A stretch of 64,000 bases of DNA. Source: Phyto melanocephala (lineage: Eukaryota; Arthropoda; Insecta; Diptera; Rhinophoridae). Below are positions 44,414 to 57,000 of this stretch, piece after piece. The stretch is from NCBI GenBank assembly GCA_941918925.1, contig OW799234.1, forward strand, positions 81,754,997-81,818,996. The letters are read 5' to 3'. A program made the position numbers and the translations under genes. Under the pieces are notes generated by a model that saw only the letters and a program-made list of their open reading frames with translations, ran no database searches and was not told where the DNA came from. The stretch's first letter is position 1, and each line of letters starts with the position of its first letter.

Positions 44414-45959
44414 AATCAGAATCCGTGAAAAATCCAAATCAATCAATTGTTAAGGTCCTATATTTCTCAATGGAATTTTGAAAATACTCCTTTTACTTTG
44501 TATAACTAATGACGACCTATTGCTATTTAGTGAAGTGTAATGTTGCTTTTCCATTTCAATTGCCAGTATTTTTTTTTAATAGACAAATATTAAAAACTTA
44601 TAGGTTCATTAATTGCTATTATTAAAACGTATTATCTTTTCAAAATTCCCTTTTACCAATACAAATTCTCTTTTGTATACAAACTTATATTTATTTATTT
44701 ATTCTTTTGGCTTATATTAAGAATTTTGTTATTCTTGTGATAAAGAAAAAATCTTTGGTTGCTGTGACTTCTTGAAAGTAAATAAATACCGAAAAATAAA
44801 CAACAAAAAAAAAACATAAATGAAATAAACCGAAAACTCAATTGGTTTTATTGATATCATTGCATTTAAGTCTATTCAGAAATTCAAAAATATTTTTCTT
44901 TTAACTTTTTTCATACGCTGGGGACACTTGTTTGTTGGTGTGTATGAGTTTCTGTTCCTGTTGTCAATCTATGGGTGGTATATCGATGTAAGTGTATGTA
45001 ATATGTGTCTCCATGGAGTTATATTGTATTTTGTTTGTCTCTTATACATTTAACATTTGTACTAACTAAATAAGATTGTTAAACAACCATTTGTGTTGTT
45101 AGACAATGCTCCATTGAATTCACGGTAGGTGGTAGGAAGATGACAGAAAAAAGTCAAGTGATTGTTTTCAAAACAATTGATTTTTAAAATTTACATGTAG
45201 GCTTAACTAAGATTGTAATTTTAACAACAACAATACAAAGCCAACATACTTGAACACAAAAATTGAATCATTTATTTTTAAATATGGAAATTTCATCTTG
45301 TTATAGTAGTCATTTTAAAAGGGCTAAATAAATTCTACAAATAAATTCATTAATATCATATAAAATTTGTCGAAAAGAAGTAATATGATAATTTGTATTT
45401 AATTATTGATCAATTTATGAGAACTTAAATGATAATAACATCTTGATTCAAACTTAAAGTCAAGAGCATAATCATGAAGCATATCATTTTATCATCCAGT
45501 TTTAATTTTATTTAACTGTAAACCGTAGAGAGTTCTACGAAATCAATGTAATATAATACTTCGTTAATCTAGACTTGATTTAATTTATTACTAACAATTT
45601 TACAAAGTTTTTTTTAAATTTTTTTGTATTGAATTAGACTCCTACACAGAATAGATATTAATACATTTATAAGGAAGCTGTGTTGCTGGTGTCAACTCGC
45701 GTTTCTGACCCTTAGTCAAATGTTTACATTTAAAATAAATTTGTTTTAGATTCAAATACATACATATGTGTGTGTGTGTTTGAAACTGTAAAAGTTTTTT
45801 CTCTTAATACATTAAACAGTTTAGCTTAAATGACATCTTCCGGATAAAATACAAACCATTGTTTTACTCAATCCTTTTCTTATTAACTACTTACATGATT
45901 GAACATGTTTATATTAAAGAGATAAACTTTTTCAGCTATATGGAGTTAGTAAATCTGCT
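44414..45959. other. AT-rich DNA, nothing recognised
   Basis: No supported gene. (TG)n near 45765-45780. Confidence 0.5.
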
Positions 45960-46268
45960 AATTAATGTTTGAACACACTAAAGACACCAAAATACAAGCC
46001 TTAGTTAAGAAAGTAACTATTACTGAGAAAACTGACAAATTGTTTAGAAATAAACTGTGATATAAATAAGCACAGCAATATAAACGCCATGATCATTTTC
46101 TACAACCAACTACAAATTCAAAATCAAACATGGCGTGGGAAATAATAAGGCAAAATGGCGTATAACATTAAATCTAAAATCCATGCTACGGCAGCATCAC
46201 TATACCTATGAACATGGTGGTGAAATGTATTATTTGGCACGGCCATATATAGCATTCTTGCTTTTTTT
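45960..46268 (+). mobile_element. Helentron III 3' part
   Basis: AGACACCAAAATACAAGCC, GAGAAAACTGACAAATTG and GGCAAAATGGCGTATAAC match the subfamily III interior read in the opposite direction at 23830-24420. The end is GGTGGTGAAATGTATTATTT, then GGCACGGCC and AGCATTCTTGCTTTTTT. The 5' half is missing. Confidence 0.6.
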
Positions 46269-49200
46269 CTGAAAAATTGTTTTGTCCTTTCAAGAAACAG
46301 AATTAAATTAAAAACACAAAAAATTTTATATACAAAACCTTTAGTTGATACTTTGAACCTAAATTTATGTAACGTGGCTCATTTTATGTATATTCAAAAT
46401 TTAAAAGAGGGATCTGGTTCGTATTAAAACCCTACGATTGTCATCAATGACTGCAATTAAAATTAAATTCAGAACTTATTTTACTAGAAAAAAATTTGCT
46501 GGTCCGCTTTACGTAAAATACCCAAAGCTAAAGTAAATATTAACCATTTCACAAAGTCAGACGTAACGAAGCTGACAGACGGCATATGTTCCTGTTGCAA
46601 TTTGCTTATGATAAACATACATAATGTTGGTCACAAGTAGAAAAGCTCCAATTCAAATAATTGTTACTTTAAAAGAGAAGGCAAAAATGTAATATATACT
46701 TCTACCATAATCAAAATGTAAATTATTTTTTTAACTTACTTGTAAAACTGTTAGTTTTGATACTACTTCATTTAATGTATTATTGTAGGTGTATTTGTGT
46801 GAAGTGTATTGGAATCACTGAAAAACTCTATATGTTAAAGAAATATGAGTTAGGGCCTACTACTACTTTTAACTATCTTTGTAGTAAATTTTTAAGTAAT
46901 AACAAATACCTTAGCTCATAAACAGCATTGTTGTTTTGACGCGAACCTCAAGTAGCAACGCTGATATTAATTTTAAACTTTTAAACATAAGCTGTTTGCA
47001 ATGCTTTAGCAATTGAAACTCAATATATTTGTTTAAATTTTTTTAAAAATAATATTCTAAACATTCTTTTGAGTATATTGCACAAATTTTACTTAAAATA
47101 TGTAAATTGATTGATTTTACCAAATATCTTTGTAAATTGTCTGCATCATCGATAAATACTTACATGCAAACATATTTTTATAGATTCCAATAAATTCCCA
47201 TAATAAATAATTACTATTAAACATTTGACAACTTTTGGTACAAAATTGTAAAATTGTCAAGATTTATTAATATACAATTTTCCACACAATTTTACTACAA
47301 CCTTATTATTATGTTTATCATAATTATCATTATCGATATTGGCATCTAACATGAGACGTTGTCATCTATGTACGTCAAGTGACATCAGGTTGTCTGTATT
47401 TACAGCTCGTACGTTTAGCTCATTCAAACTCTTATCGTCGTTTACAATACAAACTTTAAATATTATTGAATAAAATAAGCTTTCCTCTGCTCAATCACCA
47501 GCTCGTCATATCGTTCACTCCCGATTCATTCACCAAATACACACACATATTTACTTGCATACATGCGCCAGTATTTATTAATTTTAATGCCTTGTAATAT
47601 CATGAACTTAATAGATGGATAATCCGTTTGAATTGTTTCCAACATTTTCTAATACCACTTGATTTATTACAGGTAAATTGGTAAAATGTATGTATAAGCA
47701 ACTTATGAATATTGTACATACATATTGTTATGCATGTTCTGAAACCTCTGAGTTCGCTTGTATGTGCAAGTATGTAAATTTATGATAGATCAATTTGTCT
47801 ACCAAATGTAACAATTAGTCTTAATTTGAATAAATCATTTTTTTTTAATTTATTGTATAAAAACAAATTTTTATTAAGTTTAATATTATAAAGAAACAAG
47901 TAAAATTGTAGGGGATTTATTGAAATGATAAACGAGCATAGAAATTTGTGTCTAAAAGAGAGAAAGTCTTTTTTAGAATATGACAAATACGTTGTTAAGC
48001 CAGCATTTAAGAGCAACTTAACATTTTTCTTATTTATGAATATAAATTTATTTTTCTTCTCCACTTCTGAGTGGAAACAAAAAAGGTGTTGCACAAATCT
48101 TACTTATTAATATCGCATTAAGCACTTTTTTATTGCGTACATATGTATGAATAAAAAGTTTTATTTATGAAAAATACCAAAACCATTTTTGACACTTCTT
48201 TTAGAAGTACTATTTTAATAAAATATACCATTCCTTAAATATACAAAATAAAGTGATTACATCCATTGGCGGACAAAAAAAAATTTAATCGATTTTGTCC
48301 GATAACAAAAAATATTAAAATTTCTTAAAAAACATTCGTTATTGAGTTTGACGTTTCTCATACAAAATGCAAAAGGAGAGTCAGTTACAGTACCTAATAA
48401 GCCTGCCTTATTGTTTTATAATCGTTGTCCCGCTTAAAAAGATGGCTTAGAAAAAAAAGATTTAATTGGGGCGAGGTTCTGAAAATAAAAAAAAACCCGA
48501 TTTGCATTTTTACTCTAAATTAGGATGTCCTTAACAATATTTCAATAATTCAAATATCGATCAAATGCTGTTTAATGTGATTCTAAAATTCATTTTTAAT
48601 TTTGTGAATTTCAAAATAAAATTTCTCTACTGAAAGAATGCGTTTTTTTATTTAAATTGGAACGATTTAAATTTTTAAAGCTCTTTTCAATCATTATTTC
48701 GCAGATCCTTATAACATTTCAAATATTAAAAGGACATAAATAAACTTCACTACCTTCTAAATAGGTACACATATATGTAAGTATATCAACAATCATCAAC
48801 TATATTACATATGAATATATGCTTACATACATTTCTATACATATTTATATCACAGTATAAATAATGACTGTTTGTTTAGAAGTATTTTATAAATTGTTAA
48901 AAAGCTATAAATTATCCTTAACTTAATACTGCATACACATCAATAAGTGTGTGTTTAAAAGTCCACATATGCAAAAAGGCTCTGATTTGTTTTAAGGAAA
49001 TTTGTATTTCTATTCTTTTTTTTTTTTGCTTCTTTTTTTCTGTTTTATGTTAACAACAAATTACAAACAATTAATTAAAATTTATTTGCTGGTCTAGTGA
49101 ACAACAACAGGAACAACACCATCTTCATCATCATTATCAACAGCAGTGAAATACAAACAATATCAGCAAATAAATAAGAACATGCTTCATCAACGACAAC

Positions 49201-49410
49201 TACAACAAGCAGAATTGGGAACAATATATTCAATAACAGAAAAATAACAAAACAGCAAAACAGCTAAAAAGTAGAAGAAAAATAAAAACAAAATAAAAAA
49301 TTGAATGCAATAACTAAACCTGGATAATAAGAGTGTTCGGTTAATATTTTTAAATTAAAAAATATTTAACACAATTATTTAATTTGCACGTTCTTATAAG
49401 TTGTTATAAA
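46269..49410. other. AT-rich DNA, nothing recognised
   Basis: No gene supported. Short CAA/CAG-rich stretch at 49100-49270 and CATATA runs at 48765-48850. Open frames at 47780-48110 on both strands look like chance. Confidence 0.5.
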
Positions 49411-50289
49411 ACGTGATTTTTTAAGCGGAATTTTTTTAAAAATCTAATAAAACACTCAAATTTTTATCATAAATTCTAAATTTTTATTGGAACCGATAAA
49501 TTGATGTTTGCCGTTTACTTTTTAAATGGTCCATTCGTAAGGTCAAATGGTCCATTCGTAAGGTCCAATTTTGCACCAATTTTTCGATCCTTTCGGCCTA
49601 TATTCCATGAATAACACGTGTTATGGTACACTCAATCGTGCTTGGTTTATCCATATAGACCAACGACTTCACATAACCCCACAAGAAATAGTCAAGAGGC
49701 GTCAAATCTCATGATCTTGGGGGCCAACTCACAGGGCCATTTCGAGAGATAAACTGCACACAAAATTCATCCTTCAATATGTCCATTGTTTTACGAGCTG
49801 TGTGGCATGTGGCACCGTCTTGTTGAAACCACATATCAACCAAGTCCACCTCAGCCAATTAGGGCAAAAAAAGTCGCGTATCATGGCTTGATATCGTTCG
49901 CCGTTGACGGTAACGTTTATTCCATGGTCGTCTTTGGAGAAAAATTGACCGATGATGCCACCATCCCATAAACCATACCAAACTGTCGTTTTTTCGAGAT
50001 GCATCGGTAACTCTTGTACGGCATGTGGCTGTTCTTTAACTCAGATGCGACAGTTTTGCTTGCTTACGTATCTATTTAGCCGGAAATGAGCCTCTTCGCT
50101 GAACACAATTTTTCGATAAAACAGTGGATTTCACAGATTTTAACGATTTGCAGTCGTTGCTCGTTTGTGAGTTTCTCCATGATGAAATGGCACATTATAC
50201 TGAACACCTTTCACTTTTAAAGATGTAGTTTATACACAATTACCAACCAGTGCTGCCAGCCCGAAAAACTTAATTTATAAAAAATCACG
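49411..50289 (-). mobile_element. Mariner-clade element, internally deleted and decayed
   Basis: CGTGATTTTTTA near 49412 and its complement near 50278-50289 form short inverted ends. On the minus strand the transposase starts at about 50180 with MEKLTNEQRLQIVKICEIH (an HTH-type N-terminus). It then jumps to IVFSEEAHFRLNRYVSKQNC (first catalytic block, with Glu for the expected Asp) and MHLEKTTVWYGLWDGGIIGQ. The second block is frame-broken, and DLTPLDYFLWGYVKSLVY survives near the end. About 140 codons are missing after the N-terminus. It is dead, and is a relative of the mariner in the Helentron II copies. Confidence 0.75.
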
Positions 50290-52975
50290 CAAACGGTTGA
50301 CAAACAGAAATAGTTACTGACTTTTACAGCTAATTGAAAACTACCAATTTATAATTTTTTTTTTGTTTTAAAAATGTTTTATTAGCAACAGAAAAAAATA
50401 TAATAAACTCTTAGTCTCTTTGTTCCGAAAATATCGGAAAAAACTGCAATTGTATTATATGATTTATAGAAAGACTACAATTGAAACAAGGAATATAAGC
50501 ATTTCCACATAACCATATCTTATATCGTTTGGTGTCCGAAAATCTATTGGGGTGAATCTGCCAAATTTACGACTATCAAAAAGTTGTAAAAAAACCTGTA
50601 GTCCGATTCACTATATTAAAAAACAACAATCATTAAGTTAATTAAATTTAGTTGAACATGTGACAAGCCACATGACAGGTATGCATACATGCCGGTTTTG
50701 ACATGTTGTGTGCTCTCAGAAGGAAAATTCCCTGAAATTATATAAGTATTTTACATAAATTTCTAATAGGTCAATCCACAGTTCTCTTAATTTATCGGTC
50801 CATTGATCAATGATCGTTAAATGTGTCGTCACTTTTACAATTGTTACGATAAAGTGGCATCTTTGTCATAAATATTCTAGATAAATTCGTCATAGCCGAC
50901 ACTTTTAATAAGTTTTTTTTTTTTTTGAATCGAGTATAAAGTTAATTTTTTGTCTATAAAATAAACAACAACCAAATATTACCGTTCAGATACCGAAGTC
51001 GATTTTACTTTTTGTTCTGAAGTTCTAAGTCTAAAATAGTTTCTATGTTGAAGCTTTTATATCCAATAATAGTCTTTAAATAACTCGTTCTGTTCCTCTG
51101 CATGTCGAGATATCTGACAGTCACATGCAATCTGAATTTTTTAACCTCATTAGATCCTTTTTTATTCTCATAGTAAATATTTGTGTTCCTTACTTCTCCT
51201 AAGGCATATTTCTGCCCCTTACTGATGTTTCATTCCATTGCCAAGGTTTGAATTCATTCTTGAACTACTGAAAGGATTTGAAGTTCTCAACAAAAAAGTT
51301 CACTCTTTACATTTCGTTTAAGAATCCTATTGAAAAATCACTTTTTAATAGACACTTCTTGTCGCTAATATTAAACTTTAATTTTCAATTTCTTAACCTT
51401 TAGCGAATATCCTTATTACACCTTAAAAACAATACTAACAATATATCTATAGACTTAAGCATTAAATTAAGTAAAAAAGCCAATTTGTCGTAGCCAATAT
51501 ATGAGACTTATTTATTAGTTTATGCTTTTACAATTGTTGTTAAATTTTTTTAAGCCTAAAAGGTCAGGGACCATAAGGGGGGACACAATATAAATAATGT
51601 TCGTAAAAGAAAGCATCGACTTTGGAAATACAAAAAAAAAATACAGAAAAAATCTACAATCAAGCCAATATGATTTTATCAATAACAACATAATTTATAT
51701 GATTTTTTTTTATTCTCTTACATAAATTACAATAAAAATATGGATAATATAAATGGGGGAGATATTGCTAGTTTATAAGTAAGTACTCGTAGATATACAA
51801 AACTAAACACATTTGTGTATGCGCATTTTTTTGGCAAAATAAATCAGAAATCCAGAATATATCAAAAACTATTTAAGATTAATATTACTAAGCCGTCTGA
51901 TAAATAAAGCGATCAATTGAACATCAGTATTGTGTAATAAGTCACAAGTTCTTTGTTTAATTTAAGTATAAAATCATCAGTACATACATTTTACAGTTTG
52001 TAGTGGTATATACGAAGAAAACGTGAATTATAAGATATATTTTGTATTGTATTAAATATGAAGTGGTTTTGTATTGGAAATGTATTAACTTTTTAAAACC
52101 ACACTTCTACTAACTTTTGTATTAGCTACTCTTATAGAGAAAAAAATTCTAGTCTATTTATAAACCTTCAATTCATTAAAGTTTTTTTTATTGTTAAGCG
52201 ACATAAAAAACAAAATCACATCATCATTATCACAAAAATAAGAAAATAAATAAATAAAAAAGGACTCTGAAGTCTATTAAATGTTCTGGAATAATACTTG
52301 CTACGGAAATTTGTTTTCTTTATGAACTTCTTTCACGTTTTCGATTGTAGCCAGCAATCATTTTATATTTGTCTACAACATGTGAAAATAATCATTCGGT
52401 CCGTAAACTTTTAAACAGTCCTTTGGCCATCATTTCAAATGTAAAACAGTTGATTACAAATTCATTTCAGCACAAAATAACACAAGAAAAAAGGAGAAGA
52501 AATTCCCTATGTTAGATGCTTAAGGTTAGAGTGTTAAACATTTACCCTCTTTGGTCACTATTAACTTAGTTTTATTTCATTGTAAATCTAAAAAACCCTT
52601 CAAATTTTCTTGGTGTCCCTGACTAGTCCAAATGTAAAAAATAACCCTCATTATGTTTTTTTAACCACAAATATGTTTTGCAATAATCATTATCATAAAC
52701 GTAATCATCATTTGCCAAAATGTTTGAAAAAGATATAAAGGCCAGTTGACCGCATTTATTGCACTGGCTGTTCGCAATTTGTCCAACCTCTGCGAATATG
52801 TAATGAAAACATCAAATAATATAAAATACATTGAAAAGCAGCGATGCCAATTATTTATAACCAAAAGGCGCTGGAAAGCGCTTAAATTTTATTTTGCTTT
52901 GATTTTCGTAAACATTTTGTTAAAGATGATTTTTTGTTAACACTTTTAGTAGTTAACAAAATAGAAATAAAAATA
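50290..52975. other. AT-rich DNA, nothing recognised
   Basis: No supported gene, terminus or RNA. Frames at 52661-52940 on both strands have no motif. Confidence 0.5.
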
Positions 52976-53521
52976 TCAAATACCTTTATCATACTTACAA
53001 TATGTTAAATAAATAAAATGTATCCAAATGAGAGGTAAAGGGTCCGCCAAATAACTTTTTTTTTTGAAAATGCTATAAAAAAGTGTAGCTTCGGCTGTGT
53101 GGCACGTAGCGCCGTCTTGTTGAAACCAAGTGTTGCCAATATCCTCCTCTTCAAGTTTTGTGAACAAAAATTCGTTTAACAAGGCCCGATAATGATCGCC
53201 ATTGACTACGGCCACTCCTTGCTCATTTTCAAGGTAAAATGGCCCAATTATGCCTATGGACCAAAATCCGCACCAAACAGTGACTCGTTTTAGGTGTATC
53301 GGCCTTTCAATGTATGCGTGCAGGTTTTCTGTGCCCAAAATGCGACAATTTTGCTTGTTTACATACCCGCCAAGATCAAAATGAGCTTCATCTGAGAAGA
53401 TGATTTTTTTGGCAAAATCGGCCAAAGTAATATCGCAATATTTCCCAGCGTTGTTCAAGCGTATACACAACCACATTCGTTCAGCGGAAGGATAAAACTT
53501 ATTATCTGTCAAATCAGACAT
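52976..53521 (-). pseudogene. Mariner-clade transposase fragment
   Basis: An open frame of 181 codons includes IIFSDEAHFDLGGYVNKQNC (first catalytic Asp), HLKRVTVWCGFWSIGIIGPF and NTWFQQDGATCHTAEATL (second catalytic Asp). After that it slips out of frame, and the third catalytic block survives only in another phase as LDTFYLF. The N-terminal DNA-binding part is missing or unrecognisable. The spacing and motifs place it in the Tc1/mariner superfamily, in the same insect clade as the other fragments here. No TIRs could be defined. Confidence 0.8.
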
Positions 53522-53799
53522 GAGCTAAGTGTTACCATTCACGAAATAAGCACTAGTTGAAAAAAAAACGTTAAATGGCGGACCATTTATTATAATTTAA
53601 ATAAGAAACAGAGTTTTATTTTGCTTTGAGATATTAAAATTATTTTTTTTTTCAGTCTATTATAAATGAATTCCGGTTAAAAATAGAAATTGTGTAGGTC
53701 AAGTAACACCCCTACTGGCTGGGAAATCTTTTACAAATTTCTCAATCAGGTTTATAAGTAAATTGTTTACAATCATTTATATATACTCGACAATGTTAT

Positions 53800-54110
53800 T
53801 TTTCAACTGTTGAGTGATTTTTACTAAAAACTTCCGATTTCAAAAAAAAAACACAAAAAATAGTCTAAAGATGTCAAATCGCACGAACTTTCTGGCCAAT
53901 TCACTTATCCTCTATCAGAAATAATGGGATTTTAAATGTTTTCTTTTAAAAGATCCATTGTTTCTCTTGATATATGGCAATTGGCACCATTTGGTTGAAA
54001 CTACATATTCTTTACGTCTAAGTCAGCAATTTTCTGTCACAAAAACTTCGTATCATCTCCCTGTAACGAGTTCCATTGACCATTGATCTTCAAATTTGGA
54101 CACAATTTAT
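53800..54110 (-). pseudogene. Third mariner-clade transposase relic
   Basis: The minus-strand frames give NGTRYREMIRSFC, then FQPNGANCHISRETMDLLKE and NWPESSCDLTSLDYF in broken phases. The second catalytic Asp is Asn. More diverged than the two copies nearby on the left. Confidence 0.65.
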
Positions 54111-54621
54111 AATGTTTAATATTGTATTGAAATCTATGAATATATTGAGGTAAACTTTTGTAGTTTTATAATTTTATCGTTATTGCCTGAAAATTTTAAT
54201 CAAATAAAGATTCTAGAATTATTAATATATAATTAATATAATATATATGTTTTTTTTTTTTTGTAATATGAGTTAGGTTTCACATACGTCTTTTCAACTT
54301 GTATTATCAGATAATTTGGGATAATTAAATCTGTTCCTAGCGCTATGTTGAAATGATACTTAAATTTTCTCTAAATAGATTATAAATATCATGATACGCG
54401 TTTTAACAAAAAAGGCGTTGACCAACAAAAATGTGATTTTTGGATTGTTGAAAGACGAAAAGCGCATCGCTGTTGAGAAGTTTTAGTTTTTAGGCACACA
54501 AATATCAGTTTACATTATTTTTTCAAGACGTAAACTATACGTAAATATATACAAAAACATTTTAATTTATTATAGCTTTTATTACTAGATTTGGTTATAC
54601 TTTTGTTACATACTTATATTT
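54111..54621. other. AT-rich spacer
   Basis: No feature recognised between the mariner relic and the Helentron. Confidence 0.5.
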
Positions 54622-56481
54622 TTATACCCGCCACCAAAAAAATGGTGGTGGTATATTCATTTTGTCATTCCGTTTGTAACACATCGAAATATCCATTTTA
54701 GACCCCATAAAGTATATATATTCTGAATCAGGGTTTGATTTGATGACGATCTAGCTATGTCTGTCCGTCTGTCCGTCTGTTGAAAGCACGATAGAGGTCG
54801 CACCGAAAAAGCTAGGGGGCTCAAATTTTGCCAGAATCTTTCTTATAGACAAGGTTTGTTTGGTATTGAAAATGGGCTATATCGGAATATTAAGAAGAGA
54901 GTTATAGCTCGTAAAGCAAGAGTAGGTCGAAAAAACCGTGTCCTTTGCACATCGAATAAAATGGAATTGTGTCCAGACGCATAAACGTAGAGTCATGAAA
55001 CGAATATATATTTATCGAGTCAAAAGAATATTTTTCCCTGAAAATCGCTTAAATCTATGAATTAGGAAAAAAATTATCGATCAAAATGTACGAAAATTTA
55101 TACCGCACAGTGTATTTTTCGGTATATTTAAAAACAAAAACGTTATAAAAGCAACAATATTGAATGTACGATTTTGAAATTTTGCGCACTTTGCTTTTTG
55201 GTGAGACGCTTTTTTGTGACGGAAAATCAATGTACCATGCCCACTTTTACGCCCACCTCCCATATAACGTTTTAACTAAAAATCATATAATTTCTCTATT
55301 AATAAAGATTTTGGAATAATAAAAAGCTATATTGAAACACCTATGTTGTGCTCATTCGCAAAAATAACTTTGACACGCCTACTATAACGCCCACTTTTCA
55401 CGTTATCTACCGTTATGAAATTTAAAAGCTCATAAAACCGCCAAAATTAGAGGTATGATGATCAAATTTGCTACGTATATCCTTCTATTTAATCAATTTA
55501 ATTGTTGTGCCAAAAAAGTTTAGGTGACGCGCCCATTTTAACGCCTACCTCCCATATAACGGTTTATCTTAAATTCATGTAATTTCTCTATTGACAAAGT
55601 TTTTGGGAAAATAAAGGACTATATGGAAATATCTAAGTTGTATTTATTAGCAAAAACTTTATTGACACGCCTACTTTAACGCCCACTTTCATTGAAAGAC
55701 TACATTTACAAAAGCATTTTATAGCATATCGAAGTTATAAAGGGTGGTTAAATTTTAAGGGCCGATTTTGAATTAAAAAAAAACACAAATTATTTAGGAA
55801 ATTATTATTTCTTTTTGTAATTATAATATTTGTATGGTTAAATTATGTATTTAACAAAATATCGGCCAAATGACCCCCCCCCCATCCTTGGCACCACTCC
55901 TCTATCTGATGGTCCAAATTTTCAATGACAATATTGATGCTCAATTGTTGGGCATTATGATGAGTCGAGGTTGACTGCTCTTTTGCCACACTATCGGAAA
56001 AACCAGCATGGGTTCCCATTCAACGATTTTCTAACATTTTATATAGACCTGTTTTGCAGAAATTTAAATATTTGTTATAATTCTCCCGATTGTGGACGAA
56101 TTTGAACGATTATGTTGATCAAAAGAATTACAAAGTGCACAAAATGCATTTTGATTTGCACGCCCATTTTAATAAAAAATCTGAATAACTATAACGCGTT
56201 GCTCATTTGCGTATCTTTCCACGGATCAAATTTAGTAAGTTTGAGATTGAGAAATGTCAAGTGAAATGCAGAAAACAAATTTAAAGACTAGGTGTAGTTC
56301 ACCTTTAACATGGGCCCTTAAAATTTAACCACCCTCTACAAAGAAAGTGATACATATTTTATTATAAATAGATTATTTCATAATGATTAACAAAATAATA
56401 AATATTGTGCTTTAAATGTACACAAAATTGGTGGTGGGTATAAAAGATTCGGCACAGCCGAATATAGTGCTCTTACTTGTT
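54622..56481 (+). mobile_element. Helentron subfamily II, second full copy with mariner
   Basis: 5' hairpin TATACCCGCCACCAAAAAAA...GGTGGTGGTATA, the CATAAAGTATATATATTCTG block, GTCTGTCCGTCTGTCCGTCT, about two internal repeat units (55230 and 55525), the deleted mariner at 55740-56336, then GGTGGTGGGTATAAAAG, the ATTCGGCACAGCCGAAT hairpin and AGTGCTCTTACTTGTT. Order and sequence match the copy at 15026. No protein-coding capacity. Confidence 0.88.
55740..56336 (-). mobile_element. Internally deleted mariner, copy 2 (same site as copy 1)
   Basis: Termini AGGGTGGTTAAATTTTAAGG and their inverse, flanked by TA. The flanking Helentron sequence (CATATCGAAGTTATA left, TACAAAG right) is the same as at 16709. 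A C-run followed by ATCCTTGGCACCAC at about 55873-55895 is shared with copy 3 at 62136 but not with copy 1. Confidence 0.85.
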
Positions 56482-56829
56482 AGTGATGGTATGTACACAT
56501 TAAGCAAATATAATGAAAGAGATAAAAGTTGAACACCATTTCCCCACACTACTAGTAAACTTGTTACAAAGGCATTTGCATTTAATAGTAAAACTATTTA
56601 ATTATTTTAATCTAAGCTTTATTGCTGTATTTTATTAATCTAAAATTTTTTTAATACAATCCTCTAAGTTTAAGTAAATTTACTTAAATGCATCTAAATG
56701 ACTTTCTACTCTTCTCCTCTATCAGTGAAGAATTGCGTTTCTGTGTGTTGGTTTTTAATTGTTATTTTGAAACATTTGAACAATTTAAAGTTGTTCAAAG
56801 TATTGGTCACTGTTAAAAATCAAATATAT
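56482..56829. other. AT-rich spacer
   Basis: No feature recognised. Confidence 0.4.
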
Positions 56830-57000
56830 ATGACTCAGCGGGAATTGTGGCTAGGCTGCTTTCATCAACGTTCTGATTATGTCATCTTCTGTATGGATAT
56901 TGATAGGACATTCGAAATTCCAAATCCATCCAGGAGTGATTGGCATAGGGGTGACCTCTTAGAGAGCTTCGATACCAGAATCTTGTGAAATTAAGTCCGA
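56830..57000 (+). pseudogene. Possible LINE endonuclease-end fragment
   Basis: The frame reads SDYVIFCMDIDRTFEIPNPS and RSDWHRGDLLES. This resembles the end of a LINE apurinic endonuclease (an SDH-like motif) followed by the linker NPxRxDW seen in R1/LOA-type elements. Short and decayed; the call is tentative. Confidence 0.3.

Noticed and set aside
47780..48110. Overlapping frames on both strands
   Set aside because: Phe/Lys/Asn/Leu bias expected by chance in AT-rich DNA; no motif.
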